Assembly: GCA_003132205.1 (NCBI GenBank)
Contig: PKWY01000048.1
Location: 74,605 to 138,604 of the forward strand
DNA length: 64,000 nucleotides
Source: Acidimicrobiaceae bacterium
GTDB taxonomy: Bacteria > Actinomycetota > Acidimicrobiia > Acidimicrobiales > RAAP-2
Direction: 5' to 3'
Each line of letters starts with the position of its first letter. Positions within the stretch are counted from its first letter, which is position 1. The translations under genes were made by a program, and so were the position numbers. The notes below the pieces were generated by a model that did not search any database, had not been told where the DNA came from, and worked only from the letters and a program-made list of their open reading frames with translations. Positions 8,596-17,979 of this stretch are shown here, piece by piece.

Positions 8596-9711
8596 CTAGA
8601 TGCCCAGGCGCTGAGCCAGCAGTTCGCGGTGGTACGCAGGGTCACCCAGGAACAGCTCCGAACTCTTCGCGCGCTTGAAGTACAGGTGCGCGTGGTGCTC
8701 CCACGTGAAGCCGATGCCACCGTGTATCTGGATGTTCTCGGCGGCGCAGTGGAAGTAGGCCTCGGAGCAGAACGACTTGGCGAGGCTCGCGGCGATTGGC
8801 AACTCGTCGTTGAGTTCCTGCGCAGCCCACGCGGCGTAGTACGCGGCTGACTTGGCGGACTCGACGTCGAGCAGCATGTCGGCGCACTTGTGCTTGATGG
8901 CCTGGAACGATCCGATCGGTCGTCCGAACTGGACACGATTCTTCGCGTACTCGACCGCGTTATTGAGCACGCGCTGGGCTCCGCCGACCTGCTCGGCGGC
9001 GAGGGCCGATTCGGCCACGAAGAGCGTGGTCTCGAGTCCGGCGAGCGCCTCGCCCTCGGTACCCACGAGGACCGCCGGAGCGTCCTTCAGCTCGATGCGG
9101 CTCTGCTTGCGGGTCTGGTCCATCGTCGGAAGCGCCTCGCGCGTGACGCCGGGGGCGTCGCCCTTCACGGCGAACAGCGAGAGTCCCTTCTCGGTGACCG
9201 CGGGTACCAAGATCAGCGAGGCGGTGTTGCCATCGGTGACGTAGTTACGAACGCCGTTCAACACGAAGCCATCGCCCGAGGCGGTGGCCGTCGTCGATGT
9301 CGTGGCGAGGTCCCACTGTCCAGCGTCATCGGTGAGCGCCACCGTGGCGATCGTCTCGCCCGATGCGATGCCTGGCAGGTACTTGGCCTTGTCGACGTCG
9401 TTACCCACGAAGAGCACGGCGTTCGCCGCGAGCGCGACGGTGGAAAAGTACGGCGAACACAGCAGCGCGGCGCCCATCTCCTCGAAGACCACGTAGAGCT
9501 CGACCGGGCCGAAACCCTGTCCACCGAACTCCTCGGGAATACCGAGTCCCTGCAGGGCGAGCTCGTTGGCCATCTGTTCCCAAACGGCTGGGTCGTAACC
9601 CTCGTCGGTCGCCATCAGGCGGCGGACTTCCGTCTCGGGCGACTTCTCTTCCAAGAACCGCTTCACCATCTTGCGCAGTTCTTCTTGTTCCTCGCTAAAT
9701 CCAAAGTTCAT
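8596..9711 (-). CDS. Acyl-CoA dehydrogenase
   Basis: A 371-residue FAD-dependent acyl-CoA dehydrogenase: an N-terminal helical domain (FSEEQEELRKMVKRFLEE), the PEEFGGQGFG loop, a middle beta domain with TVALTDDAG, and a C-terminal helical domain ending in IQIHGGIGFTWEHHAHLY. That ending resembles the FadE-type subgroup, whose members include steroid-side-chain dehydrogenases. The usual catalytic Glu of short-chain enzymes (YEGTxQ) is absent, so substrate class cannot be read off. It is divergent from the metallo-hydrolase gene, with about 100 bp between starts, and precedes the nucleophile-less hydrolase. The ATG start is well placed. Confidence 0.9.
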   Translation of the reverse strand: MNFGFSEEQEELRKMVKRFLEEKSPETEVRRLMATDEGYDPAVWEQMANELALQGLGIPEEFGGQGFGPVELYVVFEEMGAALLCSPYFSTVALAANAVLFVGNDVDKAKYLPGIASGETIATVALTDDAGQWDLATTSTTATASGDGFVLNGVRNYVTDGNTASLILVPAVTEKGLSLFAVKGDAPGVTREALPTMDQTRKQSRIELKDAPAVLVGTEGEALAGLETTLFVAESALAAEQVGGAQRVLNNAVEYAKNRVQFGRPIGSFQAIKHKCADMLLDVESAKSAAYYAAWAAQELNDELPIAASLAKSFCSEAYFHCAAENIQIHGGIGFTWEHHAHLYFKRAKSSELFLGDPAYHRELLAQRLGI

Positions 9712-9813
9712 CGCGACCCTCTTCTATCCCTACCGGACAGTGATGCCAGTGACAGCGACATTAGCGAAAACTCGGGCCGGCCACGAACGTGGCATTCTAA
9801 GGGGGTGGACAAT

Positions 9814-10422
9814 GTGGAGTTGGTCTGGTCGAACGCGAGCGCCGAAGTGCACCGTTTCGTGGTCGGACCGGTGCAAAACAACGTCTACGTGGTCCGGTGC
9901 CGACGCACCGGAGTCGCCACGCTGATCGACGCCGCGAACGAGCACGACCGGCTGCTTCGCGTCGCCACCCGTCTCGGGGTGACCTCGGTACTCGAGACCC
10001 ACGGCCACTGGGACCACATCGGCGCCGTGGCGCAGGTCCGTGAAGCCGGCATCGACGTCTGGGTGCGCAACGAGGACGCGGGGATGCTGCCCAGTTACGA
10101 CCACCTCCTCGAGGATGATTCGGTCCACGTGGTGGGCGAGTTGCGCCTACGCACCGTCCACACGCCCGGCCACACGCCCGGCTCGATTTCCTTCGCCCTC
10201 GAGAACACCCCCCTGCTGTTCACGGGGGACACGCTCTTTCCCGGCGGGCCAGGCAACACGACATTCGAGGGCGGGGACTTTCCAACGATCATCAAGTCGA
10301 TCGAGCAGAGGATCTTTCGCGTCTACCAGGTTGAGACGATCATCTGGCCCGGCCACGGGGCCAGTTCGACGATCGGCGTCGAACGCCCGCACCTCGACGA
10401 ATGGGTCGACCGAGGCTGGTAA
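9814..10422 (+). CDS. Metallo-beta-lactamase-fold hydrolase (glyoxalase II-like)
   Basis: The zinc ligands of the glyoxalase II/MBL superfamily are present: HGHWDH, a His in HTPGHTPGS, Asp in FTGDTLF and His in WPGHG. It probably hydrolyses a thioester or related ester, but the substrate is not determinable. The track ORF is over-extended; GTG at 9814 has AAGGGGG about 8 nt upstream and gives MELVWSNASAEVHRF and 202 residues. GTG at 9805 is a second possibility. It is followed after 42 bp by the sufC-sufS-sufU operon on the same strand. Confidence 0.88.
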   Translation: MELVWSNASAEVHRFVVGPVQNNVYVVRCRRTGVATLIDAANEHDRLLRVATRLGVTSVLETHGHWDHIGAVAQVREAGIDVWVRNEDAGMLPSYDHLLEDDSVHVVGELRLRTVHTPGHTPGSISFALENTPLLFTGDTLFPGGPGNTTFEGGDFPTIIKSIEQRIFRVYQVETIIWPGHGASSTIGVERPHLDEWVDRGW

Positions 10423-10464
10423 GCGCTGGGCAACCTTGGAAGCTTCACCGGTAGGCTCTCATGC

Positions 10465-11219
<755 letters not shown>

Positions 11220-11223
<4 letters not shown>

Positions 11224-12455
11224 CCAGCTTCGATGCCCGCAGGGTCCGCGCCGACACGCCGCTCTTGGCGAGGGTGGTGCACGACCGCACGATCACCTAC
11301 CTCGACTCCGCTGCGTCGTCGCTTCAGCCCCGGGCCGTCATCGAGGCGATGAGCCGCTACTACGAACTTCGCCACGCCAACGTGCACCGTGGGGTGTACC
11401 AGACGGCCAACGAGGCGACCGCGGTCTACGAAGGCGCCCGTGAGGCCATCGCCCGTTTCATCAACGCCCCGGGCGGAGCCAACGAAATCGTCTTCACGAA
11501 GAACGCCACCGAGTCGTTCAACCTGCTCGCCAAGTCATGGGGCACCGCCAACTTGAAGCCCGGTGACGTCGTGCTCGTCACCGAGATGGAGCACCACGCC
11601 AACATCGTTCCCTGGTTCCAGCTCCGTGACGTCGCCGGCATCGAGGTCCGCTTCATTCCGGTGACCGATGACTTCCGACTCGACCTCTCGAACATCGACG
11701 AACTGATGAGGGACGTCAAGCTCGTCTCGGTGACGGCGATGTCGAACGTGCTCGGCACGATCAACCCCATCAAGGAGATCGCCGCCATCGCCCACCGCCA
11801 CGGCGCTCTCTTGGCGGTCGACGGCGCCCAGCTGGTCGCGCACGAGGTCACCGACGTCGCCGCCCTCGACGCCGACTTCTTCATCTTCTCCGCCCACAAG
11901 ATGCTCGGACCTACCGGCATCGGGGTCTTCTGGACCCGCGAGGAGACCTTGAACACGATGCCCCCGTTCCTCGGCGGCGGAGGGATGATCGCCGACGTCA
12001 GAATCGACGGCTACACCCCGGCGTCGGGTCCCGCCCGATTCGAAGCGGGAACACCCCCGATCGCCGAGGCCGCCGGTCTCGGCGCCGCGGTGCTGTACCT
12101 CGAGAACCTCGGGATGGCGAACATCGCCGAGCACGAACGCGGCCTCACCGCCGACGCGCTCACCCGGCTCGCGCTTGAATTCGAAGGCCGTGTCCGGGTC
12201 ATCGGGCCGGGCGACACCGTTAACCGCGGTGGAGTGATCAGCCTGGACGTCGAGGGCGTGCACGCCCACGACGTCGCTCAGGTCCTCGACCAGTTCGGCG
12301 TCTGCGTGAGGCCAGGTCACCACTGCGCGAAGCCGCTCATGCGAAGGTTCAATTTGTCGGCGACGGCGCGAGCCTCGTTTGGCCCCTACTCTTTGGTTCG
12401 TGACACCGACGTGCTCCTCGAGGCGCTGGGCCACGCCGTCACGATGTTTGGATAG
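11220..12455 (+). CDS. sufS: Cysteine desulfurase SufS
   Basis: A PLP enzyme that takes sulfur from cysteine for Fe-S assembly. The PLP lysine lies in FSAHKMLGPTG; the acceptor Asp/Gln pair is in AVDGAQLVAHE; the persulfide cysteine is in RPGHHCAKPLM. These match class II (SufS-type) desulfurases, which need a partner such as SufU. I chose the GTG at 11220 that overlaps the sufC stop as GTGA, giving 411 residues; the track start at 11202 adds six residues from within sufC. sufU follows after 5 nt. Confidence 0.95.
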
Positions 12456-12460
12456 TCGAC

Positions 12461-12922
12461 GTGTCGAACCTCGAAGACCTTTACCGCGAAGTGATCCTTG
12501 ACCACTACCGTTCACCGCGCAACCGGGGTGAATTGACATCACCCCCCGCCATCCGGGTTGAGGGATTCAATCCGCTCTGCGGTGACGAGGTCGTCGTGTA
12601 CCTCGAGGTGAGGGACGGCGTTCTCGTCGATATCAAGCTGACCGGGCACGGCTGTTCGATCTCGCAGTCCTCATCCTCCCTGATGAGCAGTGCCGTGAAG
12701 GGCAAGTCCATCGAGAAGGTTCGCGAAACCATCGCCACGTTCAAGCAGTTGATGACCGTTCACCAGGCGTCGCTCGACGAGAAGTCCGATGTGGCACCGA
12801 TCGACCTGCGCGCTCTCGGCGAACTCGCGGCCCTCCAGGGCGTCGTGAAGTTTCCCGTTCGCATCAAGTGCGCCATGCTTGCGTGGAACACGCTAAGCCA
12901 GGGCCTCGACGAACTGGCCTGA
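12461..12922 (+). CDS. sufU: Zinc-dependent sulfurtransferase SufU
   Basis: SufU accepts persulfide sulfur from SufS. Its conserved ligands are visible: Cys and Asp in NPLCGDEV, Cys in GHGCSISQSS and Cys in RIKCAML, the C-D-C-C arrangement of SufU rather than classic IscU. It has 153 residues and a GTG start 5 nt after sufS. It is the last gene of the plus-strand suf operon and ends 4 nt from the stop of a convergent LytR-CpsA-Psr gene. The stops lie in a short ACCCC-TTA-GGGGT inverted repeat that could help terminate both transcripts. Confidence 0.94.
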   Translation: MSNLEDLYREVILDHYRSPRNRGELTSPPAIRVEGFNPLCGDEVVVYLEVRDGVLVDIKLTGHGCSISQSSSSLMSSAVKGKSIEKVRETIATFKQLMTVHQASLDEKSDVAPIDLRALGELAALQGVVKFPVRIKCAMLAWNTLSQGLDELA

Positions 12923-12926
12923 CCCC

Positions 12927-14267
12927 TTAGGGGTTGCAGGGAACAGGATCGAAGAACTGCTGGCCCGGTGTCGCGACCGTGGTCGTCGTGGTCGACGATG
13001 CCGTTGAGCCCGTGTGCCTCTTGGCTTTCTTTGGCACGGTGGTCGTCGTCGATGTTGAGCTGGTCGTCGTCACGGTGGGTGGCAGAGGAGTCTGTCCCGC
13101 AGCGTTGGGCGGCGGGTTCGTCGGCGTGATGAGGGTATTTCCGAAGATGCTCACGAGCATTTGCTGGGCGGCGGGCTGCTGCACGTAGAGCACGTCACCC
13201 AGCGCTGCCGACTGCCCGGGCGCCGTGGGCAGCGTGTACGTGAGCATGTTCGCGGGGTTGATGCCGTGGAACTTGACCGCGAGGGCAATCAACTCGTTGA
13301 GCGTGAAGTTGTCGTCGAGCGTGATGCCCTGGGGAAGCTTCGACAAGAAGGAGTTGATCGTGAGCGGGTTGTAGAGCCTCTTCGCGCGATCGATCATGGC
13401 CCTCATGAACGCATTCTGGCGATCAATCCGTCCGTAGTCGCTAGTGACGTCGTAGTTCCAGACGCCGTTTTCGAACCACTCGTAGTGGCGGCTTCGCGCC
13501 ACGGCGAGCGCCTCGAAGCCGTTCACCAGCTGGCATCCGGCCTGGGGAATCTTGAGCCCCGAGTACGTGTCCTTGGCGGGATAGGGAAAGTCCAGGTAGA
13601 CCCCGCCTAGGGCAACCGCGGCATTGATGAGGCCGCTGAAGCTCACCACGATGGTGTGGGTGATGGGAATGCCGAAGTTGGCCGTGATCGTTTGGGCGAG
13701 GAGTGAGGGGCCGCTGGCGAAATTCACGTTGATGCGGTTGAACTTCCCGTAGACGGACTGGTTCGCGAGCAAGGTCGTCACGGTGTCGCGGGGAATGGAG
13801 AGCACGGAGATCGTGCCCGTGGCGGGATCGACGTGCATGATCTTCACGACGTCGCTGCGCTGGCCACCCGCTTGGCCCGTCGAAGCGCCGGTCTGCGAAG
13901 CGACCGCACCCTTCAGGCCCGAGCGCGAGTCCGATCCGATCTCCAGGATGTTGAAGGGCTTGCCCGTCAGTTGGGGCAACTCCCCCGCCACGTGGATCTT
14001 CGGAATCGTGCTGAAGCGATACTGCGCGTAGAGATAACCGCCTCCAACGACGCCGGCGATGAGCCCGAGCAGCGCGATGGCGCTGATAATGAGGTTTCGA
14101 CGAGTCCGGTGAGGCCGGTGCTTGCGGGGCTTGCGGGTGACGCCGGACTGGTTGTCCACCGCCTCGCCCAGTGCCAACAGACGGTGTTCATTCGCGAGCG
14201 CGCGCCGCTTATCTCTGCGAGATTCGTGGGGCCGGCTCCGAGGATCGTTGTCCCGTCCGTCAGCCAT
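12927..14267 (-). CDS. LytR-CpsA-Psr family cell-wall glycopolymer ligase
   Basis: LCP enzymes attach polyprenyl-linked glycopolymers to peptidoglycan at the outer face of the membrane. The protein has a basic cytoplasmic N-terminus (to about residue 58), one membrane helix (LIISAIALLGLIAGVVGGGY) and an extracellular LCP domain with NILEIGSDSR, DVVKIMHVDP, SIPRDT and YGRIDRQNAFMRAM. The C-terminal ~70 residues are a Pro/Thr/Ser-rich tail with Thr runs and a final FDPVPCNP. Length is 446. It lies 38 bp downstream of the second sufC on the same strand but is probably an unrelated transcription unit. Confidence 0.93.
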   Translation of the reverse strand: MADGRDNDPRSRPHESRRDKRRALANEHRLLALGEAVDNQSGVTRKPRKHRPHRTRRNLIISAIALLGLIAGVVGGGYLYAQYRFSTIPKIHVAGELPQLTGKPFNILEIGSDSRSGLKGAVASQTGASTGQAGGQRSDVVKIMHVDPATGTISVLSIPRDTVTTLLANQSVYGKFNRINVNFASGPSLLAQTITANFGIPITHTIVVSFSGLINAAVALGGVYLDFPYPAKDTYSGLKIPQAGCQLVNGFEALAVARSRHYEWFENGVWNYDVTSDYGRIDRQNAFMRAMIDRAKRLYNPLTINSFLSKLPQGITLDDNFTLNELIALAVKFHGINPANMLTYTLPTAPGQSAALGDVLYVQQPAAQQMLVSIFGNTLITPTNPPPNAAGQTPLPPTVTTTSSTSTTTTVPKKAKRHTGSTASSTTTTTVATPGQQFFDPVPCNP

Positions 14268-14305
14268 TTGAAGAGTTTAACAAAGGGTTCTAAGAACGAA
14301 GTAAA

Positions 14306-15034
14306 TCAGGACTTCGCATGACGAAACGGTTCGTAGCCGTCACGTTCGAGAATCTCAGAGAGCTCGGGGCCGCCGGTCGCCACGACTCGGCCATCGGTCA
14401 TGACGTGGATCTTCGTCGGTGTGAGTTCCTGCAACAAGCGACGGAAGTGGGTGATGGCGAGCACGCCGCAGTTCCACTCCGTGGTAGCGCTGCTGAGTCG
14501 CCGCGCAACCGCGCCGAGCGCGTCTACGTCGAGGCCGGAGTCGATTTCGTCGAGCATCGCGAACTTCGGGCGCAGGATTCCCAGTTGCACCATCTCGGCG
14601 CGCTTTCGTTCGCCGCCCGACAGGTCGACGTTCACGAAGCGGTCGAGCACGTCGGTGCGCAGTTCCACGCGCTGGGCTTCATCACTCATGCGCTTGCGCA
14701 GATTGGCGGCGTCGGCGCCCGCGGCGATCAAGAGGTCAATCGGACGGACCCCAGGAACCTCCATGGGATGCTGCATGGCGAGGAACAGGCCGTGCCGAGC
14801 CCGCTCAGTGGGCGACAGACCGAGCAACTCGACGCCATCGAGCACTACCGACCCGCCAAGAACTTTGTAGCCCGGCCTTCCGCTCAGGGCGTGCGCGAGC
14901 GTCGACTTTCCCGAGCCGTTAGGGCCCATGATGACGTGCACTTCACCGGACTTCATCGAAAGATCGAAGCCCTTCAAGACCTCCTTGCCGGCGACCTCCA
15001 CGCGAAGGCCTTCAATGACGAGCGTTGAACTCAT
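14306..15034 (-). CDS. sufC: Fe-S cluster assembly ATPase SufC, second paralog
   Basis: A second SufC ATPase of 242 residues: Walker A GPNGSGKST, Q-loop MQHPMEVPG, signature LSGGERKRAEM, Walker B MLDEIDSGLD and switch His in ITHFRR. The ATG overlaps the TGA of the Rieske gene (ATGA), making it the last gene of sufD-Rieske-sufC. Compared with the first SufC, the residue after the Q-loop Gln is His, not Tyr. Since SufBCD normally contains two SufC subunits, the paralogs might form a heterodimer, or each might serve different conditions. That part is inference. Confidence 0.94.
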   Translation of the reverse strand: MSSTLVIEGLRVEVAGKEVLKGFDLSMKSGEVHVIMGPNGSGKSTLAHALSGRPGYKVLGGSVVLDGVELLGLSPTERARHGLFLAMQHPMEVPGVRPIDLLIAAGADAANLRKRMSDEAQRVELRTDVLDRFVNVDLSGGERKRAEMVQLGILRPKFAMLDEIDSGLDVDALGAVARRLSSATTEWNCGVLAITHFRRLLQELTPTKIHVMTDGRVVATGGPELSEILERDGYEPFRHAKS

Positions 15035-15345
15035 GGCACCATCACCTCGAGTCGGCCGTTGACCGAGTGGACGTCATAGTGGGCGACGGGCCGCGTGGCC
15101 GGAAAGGACATGGGCTCGCCGTCGGACAGGCGAAACATCGCCCCGTGACGCGCGCATTCGATCTCACGGGTAGCGACTTCGACTTCACCCAAGGCGAGGC
15201 TGAAGTCCTCGTGACTGCATCGGTCATCGAGCACGTAGACGTCGCTCTCAACGCGAACGACCACCAGGACGTGCCCGTCAAGGCGCAGCTGACGCGCCTC
15301 GCCGTGGACGTAGTCGTCAAGGACCCCTATGTCGAGCGACCTCAC
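15031..15345 (-). CDS. Rieske [2Fe-2S] ferredoxin of the suf operon
   Basis: A 104-residue Rieske protein with one cluster site: CSHED as the first Cys-x-His and CARHGAMF as the Cys-x2-His. The fold resembles the small ferredoxin subunits of ring-hydroxylating oxygenases, but no oxygenase is nearby. The GTG start overlaps the sufD stop as GTGA and its own stop overlaps the sufC ATG, so translation is coupled on both sides. Rieske genes at this position are common in actinobacterial suf operons; the likely role is electron supply or cluster handling during assembly. Confidence 0.92.
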   Translation of the reverse strand: MRSLDIGVLDDYVHGEARQLRLDGHVLVVVRVESDVYVLDDRCSHEDFSLALGEVEVATREIECARHGAMFRLSDGEPMSFPATRPVAHYDVHSVNGRLEVMVP

Positions 15346-16583
15346 GGCGCCACCACATTCACCAGGGCCAACGCCGAGGTGACATCCTGCTCCACGAGCG
15401 CGGCGAGTTCGTGAGGAAGCGTGGTCAGCATTTCGTAGAAGAACCCCTGGATCATCAGTCGTTCGGCGTCGCTTCGGGTCACGCCTCGCGACTCGAGGTA
15501 CCAGCGCTGCAGCTCATCGAGCGGCCCGACGCTGGAGGCGTGCGCGCAGACGACATCGTTCTCGCGGATATCCAGGTTAGGCACACTGTCGGCGTGAGCG
15601 TGGGGCGACAGCAGCAGATTGTGGTTGGTCTGGCGGGCATCCGTGCGCTTCGCGCCCTTTTCGATCTCGATCAGACCCGTGTAGACCGAACGCGACTCAT
15701 CGGCGACCGCGCCCTTTGAGAGCAATGTTGAACGAGTCCTCGGAGCCTTGTGGAACTGGTGGGTCCGAAAGTCGTGGACCTGGCTTCCCGACCCGAGGAA
15801 CGTCGTACGCAGTTCGTTCTCCGCGCCGAGGTCGAGCATCTCGGCGTCGTTTCGAGACCGGTTGTAGTGCCCGCCTATTCCGATGACAGCCTGGCGAAGA
15901 CGGGCGTCGCGGTGCAAGAAGCCCGAGGTTCGAGCCACGTGCCACGCGCTCTGGCTGAGGCGCTGGTAGGTGATCAGCTGCAACGAGGCATTGTCGCCGA
16001 TCTCGTATTCGCTCAGTGGCGCGACGAGAGCATCAGCGCCGCCTTCGAAATACTCGACCACCGTAGCGCTGCTCGAACGTCCGAGCTTGATCTGAGTGCT
16101 CGAGAAGGAAGATGACCCCGACGTTGAGTTCACGATGACAATTGGCTTCTCAACGTTCACGCCGTCGCCGATACTGACGACGGTCGTCGCCGGCGTAAGG
16201 GCATTGTTCAAGAGCGCGAAGGTATCGCTCTCGTAACGCTTCAACATTGAGGTTCCGCTCACCGAGCTGGCGTTCTCGACCACTTCGACGCGCACGCCGT
16301 CGGGGGCCGAGCCGGCGTCGACGCAGAATCCGTCAACGACTCGAACCACCAGGCCCGCCCGCTCACAGAGCTGGGATGCGAACTCTGAATCATTGTGCTC
16401 GGTCGGAAAGGAATTGACGGTGAAATCGTCGAGCGACAGGTCGTTGAGTGGGGCGTAGCGCCAGACCTCGTCGCTGGTGGTGGGAAGTCCCGCTTCTTGA
16501 AACGACGACCAGGCGCGTCGGCGGTCTTGCACGTCGGGACGCTCGGAAATAAAGGAGAGGGCTGAATCAGCGAAGATTTTCAT
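15342..16583 (-). CDS. sufD: Fe-S cluster scaffold protein SufD
   Basis: SufD pairs with SufB in the SufBC2D scaffold. It shows the beta-helix core typical of SufB/SufD and the conserved LLLSPHAHADSVPNLDI segment, whose His matches the functional SufD histidine. The C-terminal helical part has RGVTRSDAERLMIQGFF. I prefer ATG at 16583 (413 residues); the track start at 16598 is a TTG with no better support. The ribosome site is weak for either. It is divergent from the enoyl-CoA hydratase gene and separated from sufB by two unrelated genes, unlike the usual sufB-sufD order. Confidence 0.93.
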   Translation of the reverse strand: MKIFADSALSFISERPDVQDRRRAWSSFQEAGLPTTSDEVWRYAPLNDLSLDDFTVNSFPTEHNDSEFASQLCERAGLVVRVVDGFCVDAGSAPDGVRVEVVENASSVSGTSMLKRYESDTFALLNNALTPATTVVSIGDGVNVEKPIVIVNSTSGSSSFSSTQIKLGRSSSATVVEYFEGGADALVAPLSEYEIGDNASLQLITYQRLSQSAWHVARTSGFLHRDARLRQAVIGIGGHYNRSRNDAEMLDLGAENELRTTFLGSGSQVHDFRTHQFHKAPRTRSTLLSKGAVADESRSVYTGLIEIEKGAKRTDARQTNHNLLLSPHAHADSVPNLDIRENDVVCAHASSVGPLDELQRWYLESRGVTRSDAERLMIQGFFYEMLTTLPHELAALVEQDVTSALALVNVVAP

Positions 16584-16671
16584 AGATGTATTGACCAAAG
16601 CAGTGTAACGGTCGGGCTCGGTTTCCCAGCAGCGCCCGACGTAGGCTCAACCCTGAACACTGGGGGTTCTT

Positions 16672-17514
16672 GTGGATTTCTCATCCGATGTCTTGACGCT
16701 TGAAGTGAACGGTCACGTAGCCACACTTTGGCTCGATCGCGAGCCAGCTCGCAACGCCATGGGCAGCGCCCTATGGCGCGATCTGCCGAGAGCGGCGGCC
16801 GCTGTGGCGGGCAATCCGTCCATACGCGTGCTCGTGATCGCCGCCAAGGGACCGCACTTCACGGTCGGGCTCGACCTCAAGGAGCTCGGGGGGAACCTCG
16901 TAAACGGCGGACTCGACACGCCGGCGGATGCACCATCGAAGGCCGTCTCGAGCGCGATATTCTACAAGTCCCTTCGCGCCATGCAGGACTCAGTGACGGC
17001 GATCACCGAGTTGTCGATCCCGGCCATCGCGGCGGTTCACGGATACTGCATTGGCGGAGGCGTTGACCTGATCTGCGCGTGCGATATCCGTCTCTGCTCT
17101 GGCAACGCCAAGTTCTCGGTTCGCGAGGCGAAAGTGGCCATCGTCGCCGACCTTGGAACATTGCAGCGACTGCCCAAGATCGTGAGCGCCGGCCACGTCG
17201 CCGAACTCGCCTACACGGGCAAGGACATCGACGCATCCCGGGCAGCCTCCATAGGACTGGTGAATTCGGTGCACGGAGAAGGCGCCGAGGACGTACTCCA
17301 CGCCGCGTACGCGTTGGCCGACGAAATAGCCGCGAACTCTCCCCTGGCGGTGCAGGGCACCAAGGCCGTCCTCGCCGCCAATGATGGCCGCACCGTACAA
17401 GAGGGCTTGGAGTTCGTCGCGAGATGGAACACCATGTACCTGCAGAGCAACGACCTAAAAGAGGCGATGACCGCGTTCCTGGAAAGGCGTCCACCGGTCT
17501 TCACCGGTGACTAA
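16672..17514 (+). CDS. Enoyl-CoA hydratase/isomerase family, probable dienoyl-CoA isomerase type
   Basis: A 280-residue crotonase. The oxyanion hole residues are in FTVGLDLKELGG and HGYCIGGGVDL. Three acidic residues that define delta(3,5)-delta(2,4)-dienoyl-CoA isomerases appear to be kept: Asp in ACDIRLC, Glu in SVREAKVAI and Asp in VADLGTLQRLPK. That points to isomerisation of doubly unsaturated acyl-CoAs in beta-oxidation. The GTG start has GGGGG about 5 nt upstream. It is inserted between sufB and sufD on the opposite strand, and its stop overlaps that of the next convergent gene. Assignment to this subgroup is from motif memory. Confidence 0.85.
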   Translation: MDFSSDVLTLEVNGHVATLWLDREPARNAMGSALWRDLPRAAAAVAGNPSIRVLVIAAKGPHFTVGLDLKELGGNLVNGGLDTPADAPSKAVSSAIFYKSLRAMQDSVTAITELSIPAIAAVHGYCIGGGVDLICACDIRLCSGNAKFSVREAKVAIVADLGTLQRLPKIVSAGHVAELAYTGKDIDASRAASIGLVNSVHGEGAEDVLHAAYALADEIAANSPLAVQGTKAVLAANDGRTVQEGLEFVARWNTMYLQSNDLKEAMTAFLERRPPVFTGD

Positions 17515-17864
17515 TGACGCCAGAACTTCCAGTTACGTCGATCCTTCTTTTGCATTTCGTCTAGTTCACGGCGCCGCTCTTCGAGCATTTCAGGCGCCAC
17601 CGCATTCACTATTTCGCTCGCCTTGTTCAAGATTTCACGCCGGTCGTCCAGGGGGACGTTGGTATCGGGGGGCTTCTCGACCGGACGGTCCACCAGTGAC
17701 CCGTGGACCCATCCGACGTCGGCGAGGCGAGGTTCATACGTCATGCAGTCCGCCGGGCAAGACCACGGTTGATCAGGAGCATTGCCGAGCACACAAAAGC
17801 GCGCCACTTCGCCGGACTTGTAAGTGCGGCTCTGAAAGTGTTTGCACTCTTCTCGCATTCCCAT
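17511..17864 (-). CDS. Conserved small cysteine-containing protein, function unknown
   Basis: About 117 residues with four cysteines in the N-terminal third (EECKHFQSR, RFCVLG, SCPADCM), which could bind zinc or a cluster. The C-terminal part is charged and helical (ERRRELDEMQKKDRRNWKFW). ATG at 17864 is chosen because GAGGA lies 7 nt upstream; GTG at 17867 and ATG at 17858 also fit. It lies on the same strand as sufB, 115 nt after its stop, so it may be the tail of that transcript. A perfect 9-bp inverted repeat covers its ribosome site. I do not recognise a named family. Confidence 0.7.
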   Translation of the reverse strand: MGMREECKHFQSRTYKSGEVARFCVLGNAPDQPWSCPADCMTYEPRLADVGWVHGSLVDRPVEKPPDTNVPLDDRREILNKASEIVNAVAPEMLEERRRELDEMQKKDRRNWKFWRH

Positions 17865-17873
17865 CACACAATC

Positions 17874-17900
17874 CTCGCACGAAAAATGCGGTCGTGCGAG
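17874..17900 (-). promoter_or_regulatory. Perfect 9-bp inverted repeat covering a ribosome binding site
   Basis: On the minus strand CTCGCACGA, a 9-nt loop and TCGTGCGAG form a perfect hairpin. The 3' arm ends in GAG of the GAGGA Shine-Dalgarno of the downstream small gene. No T-tract follows, so it is not a canonical terminator. It could mask the ribosome site or be a protein operator after sufB. Confidence 0.5.
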
Positions 17901-17979
17901 ATGACAGATTTTCAGCTTTCCCGGCCTTTTCGGATTGTGGACTGCGTTCCCGACCGCGAAATCACCCAGTCAGGGTCTC

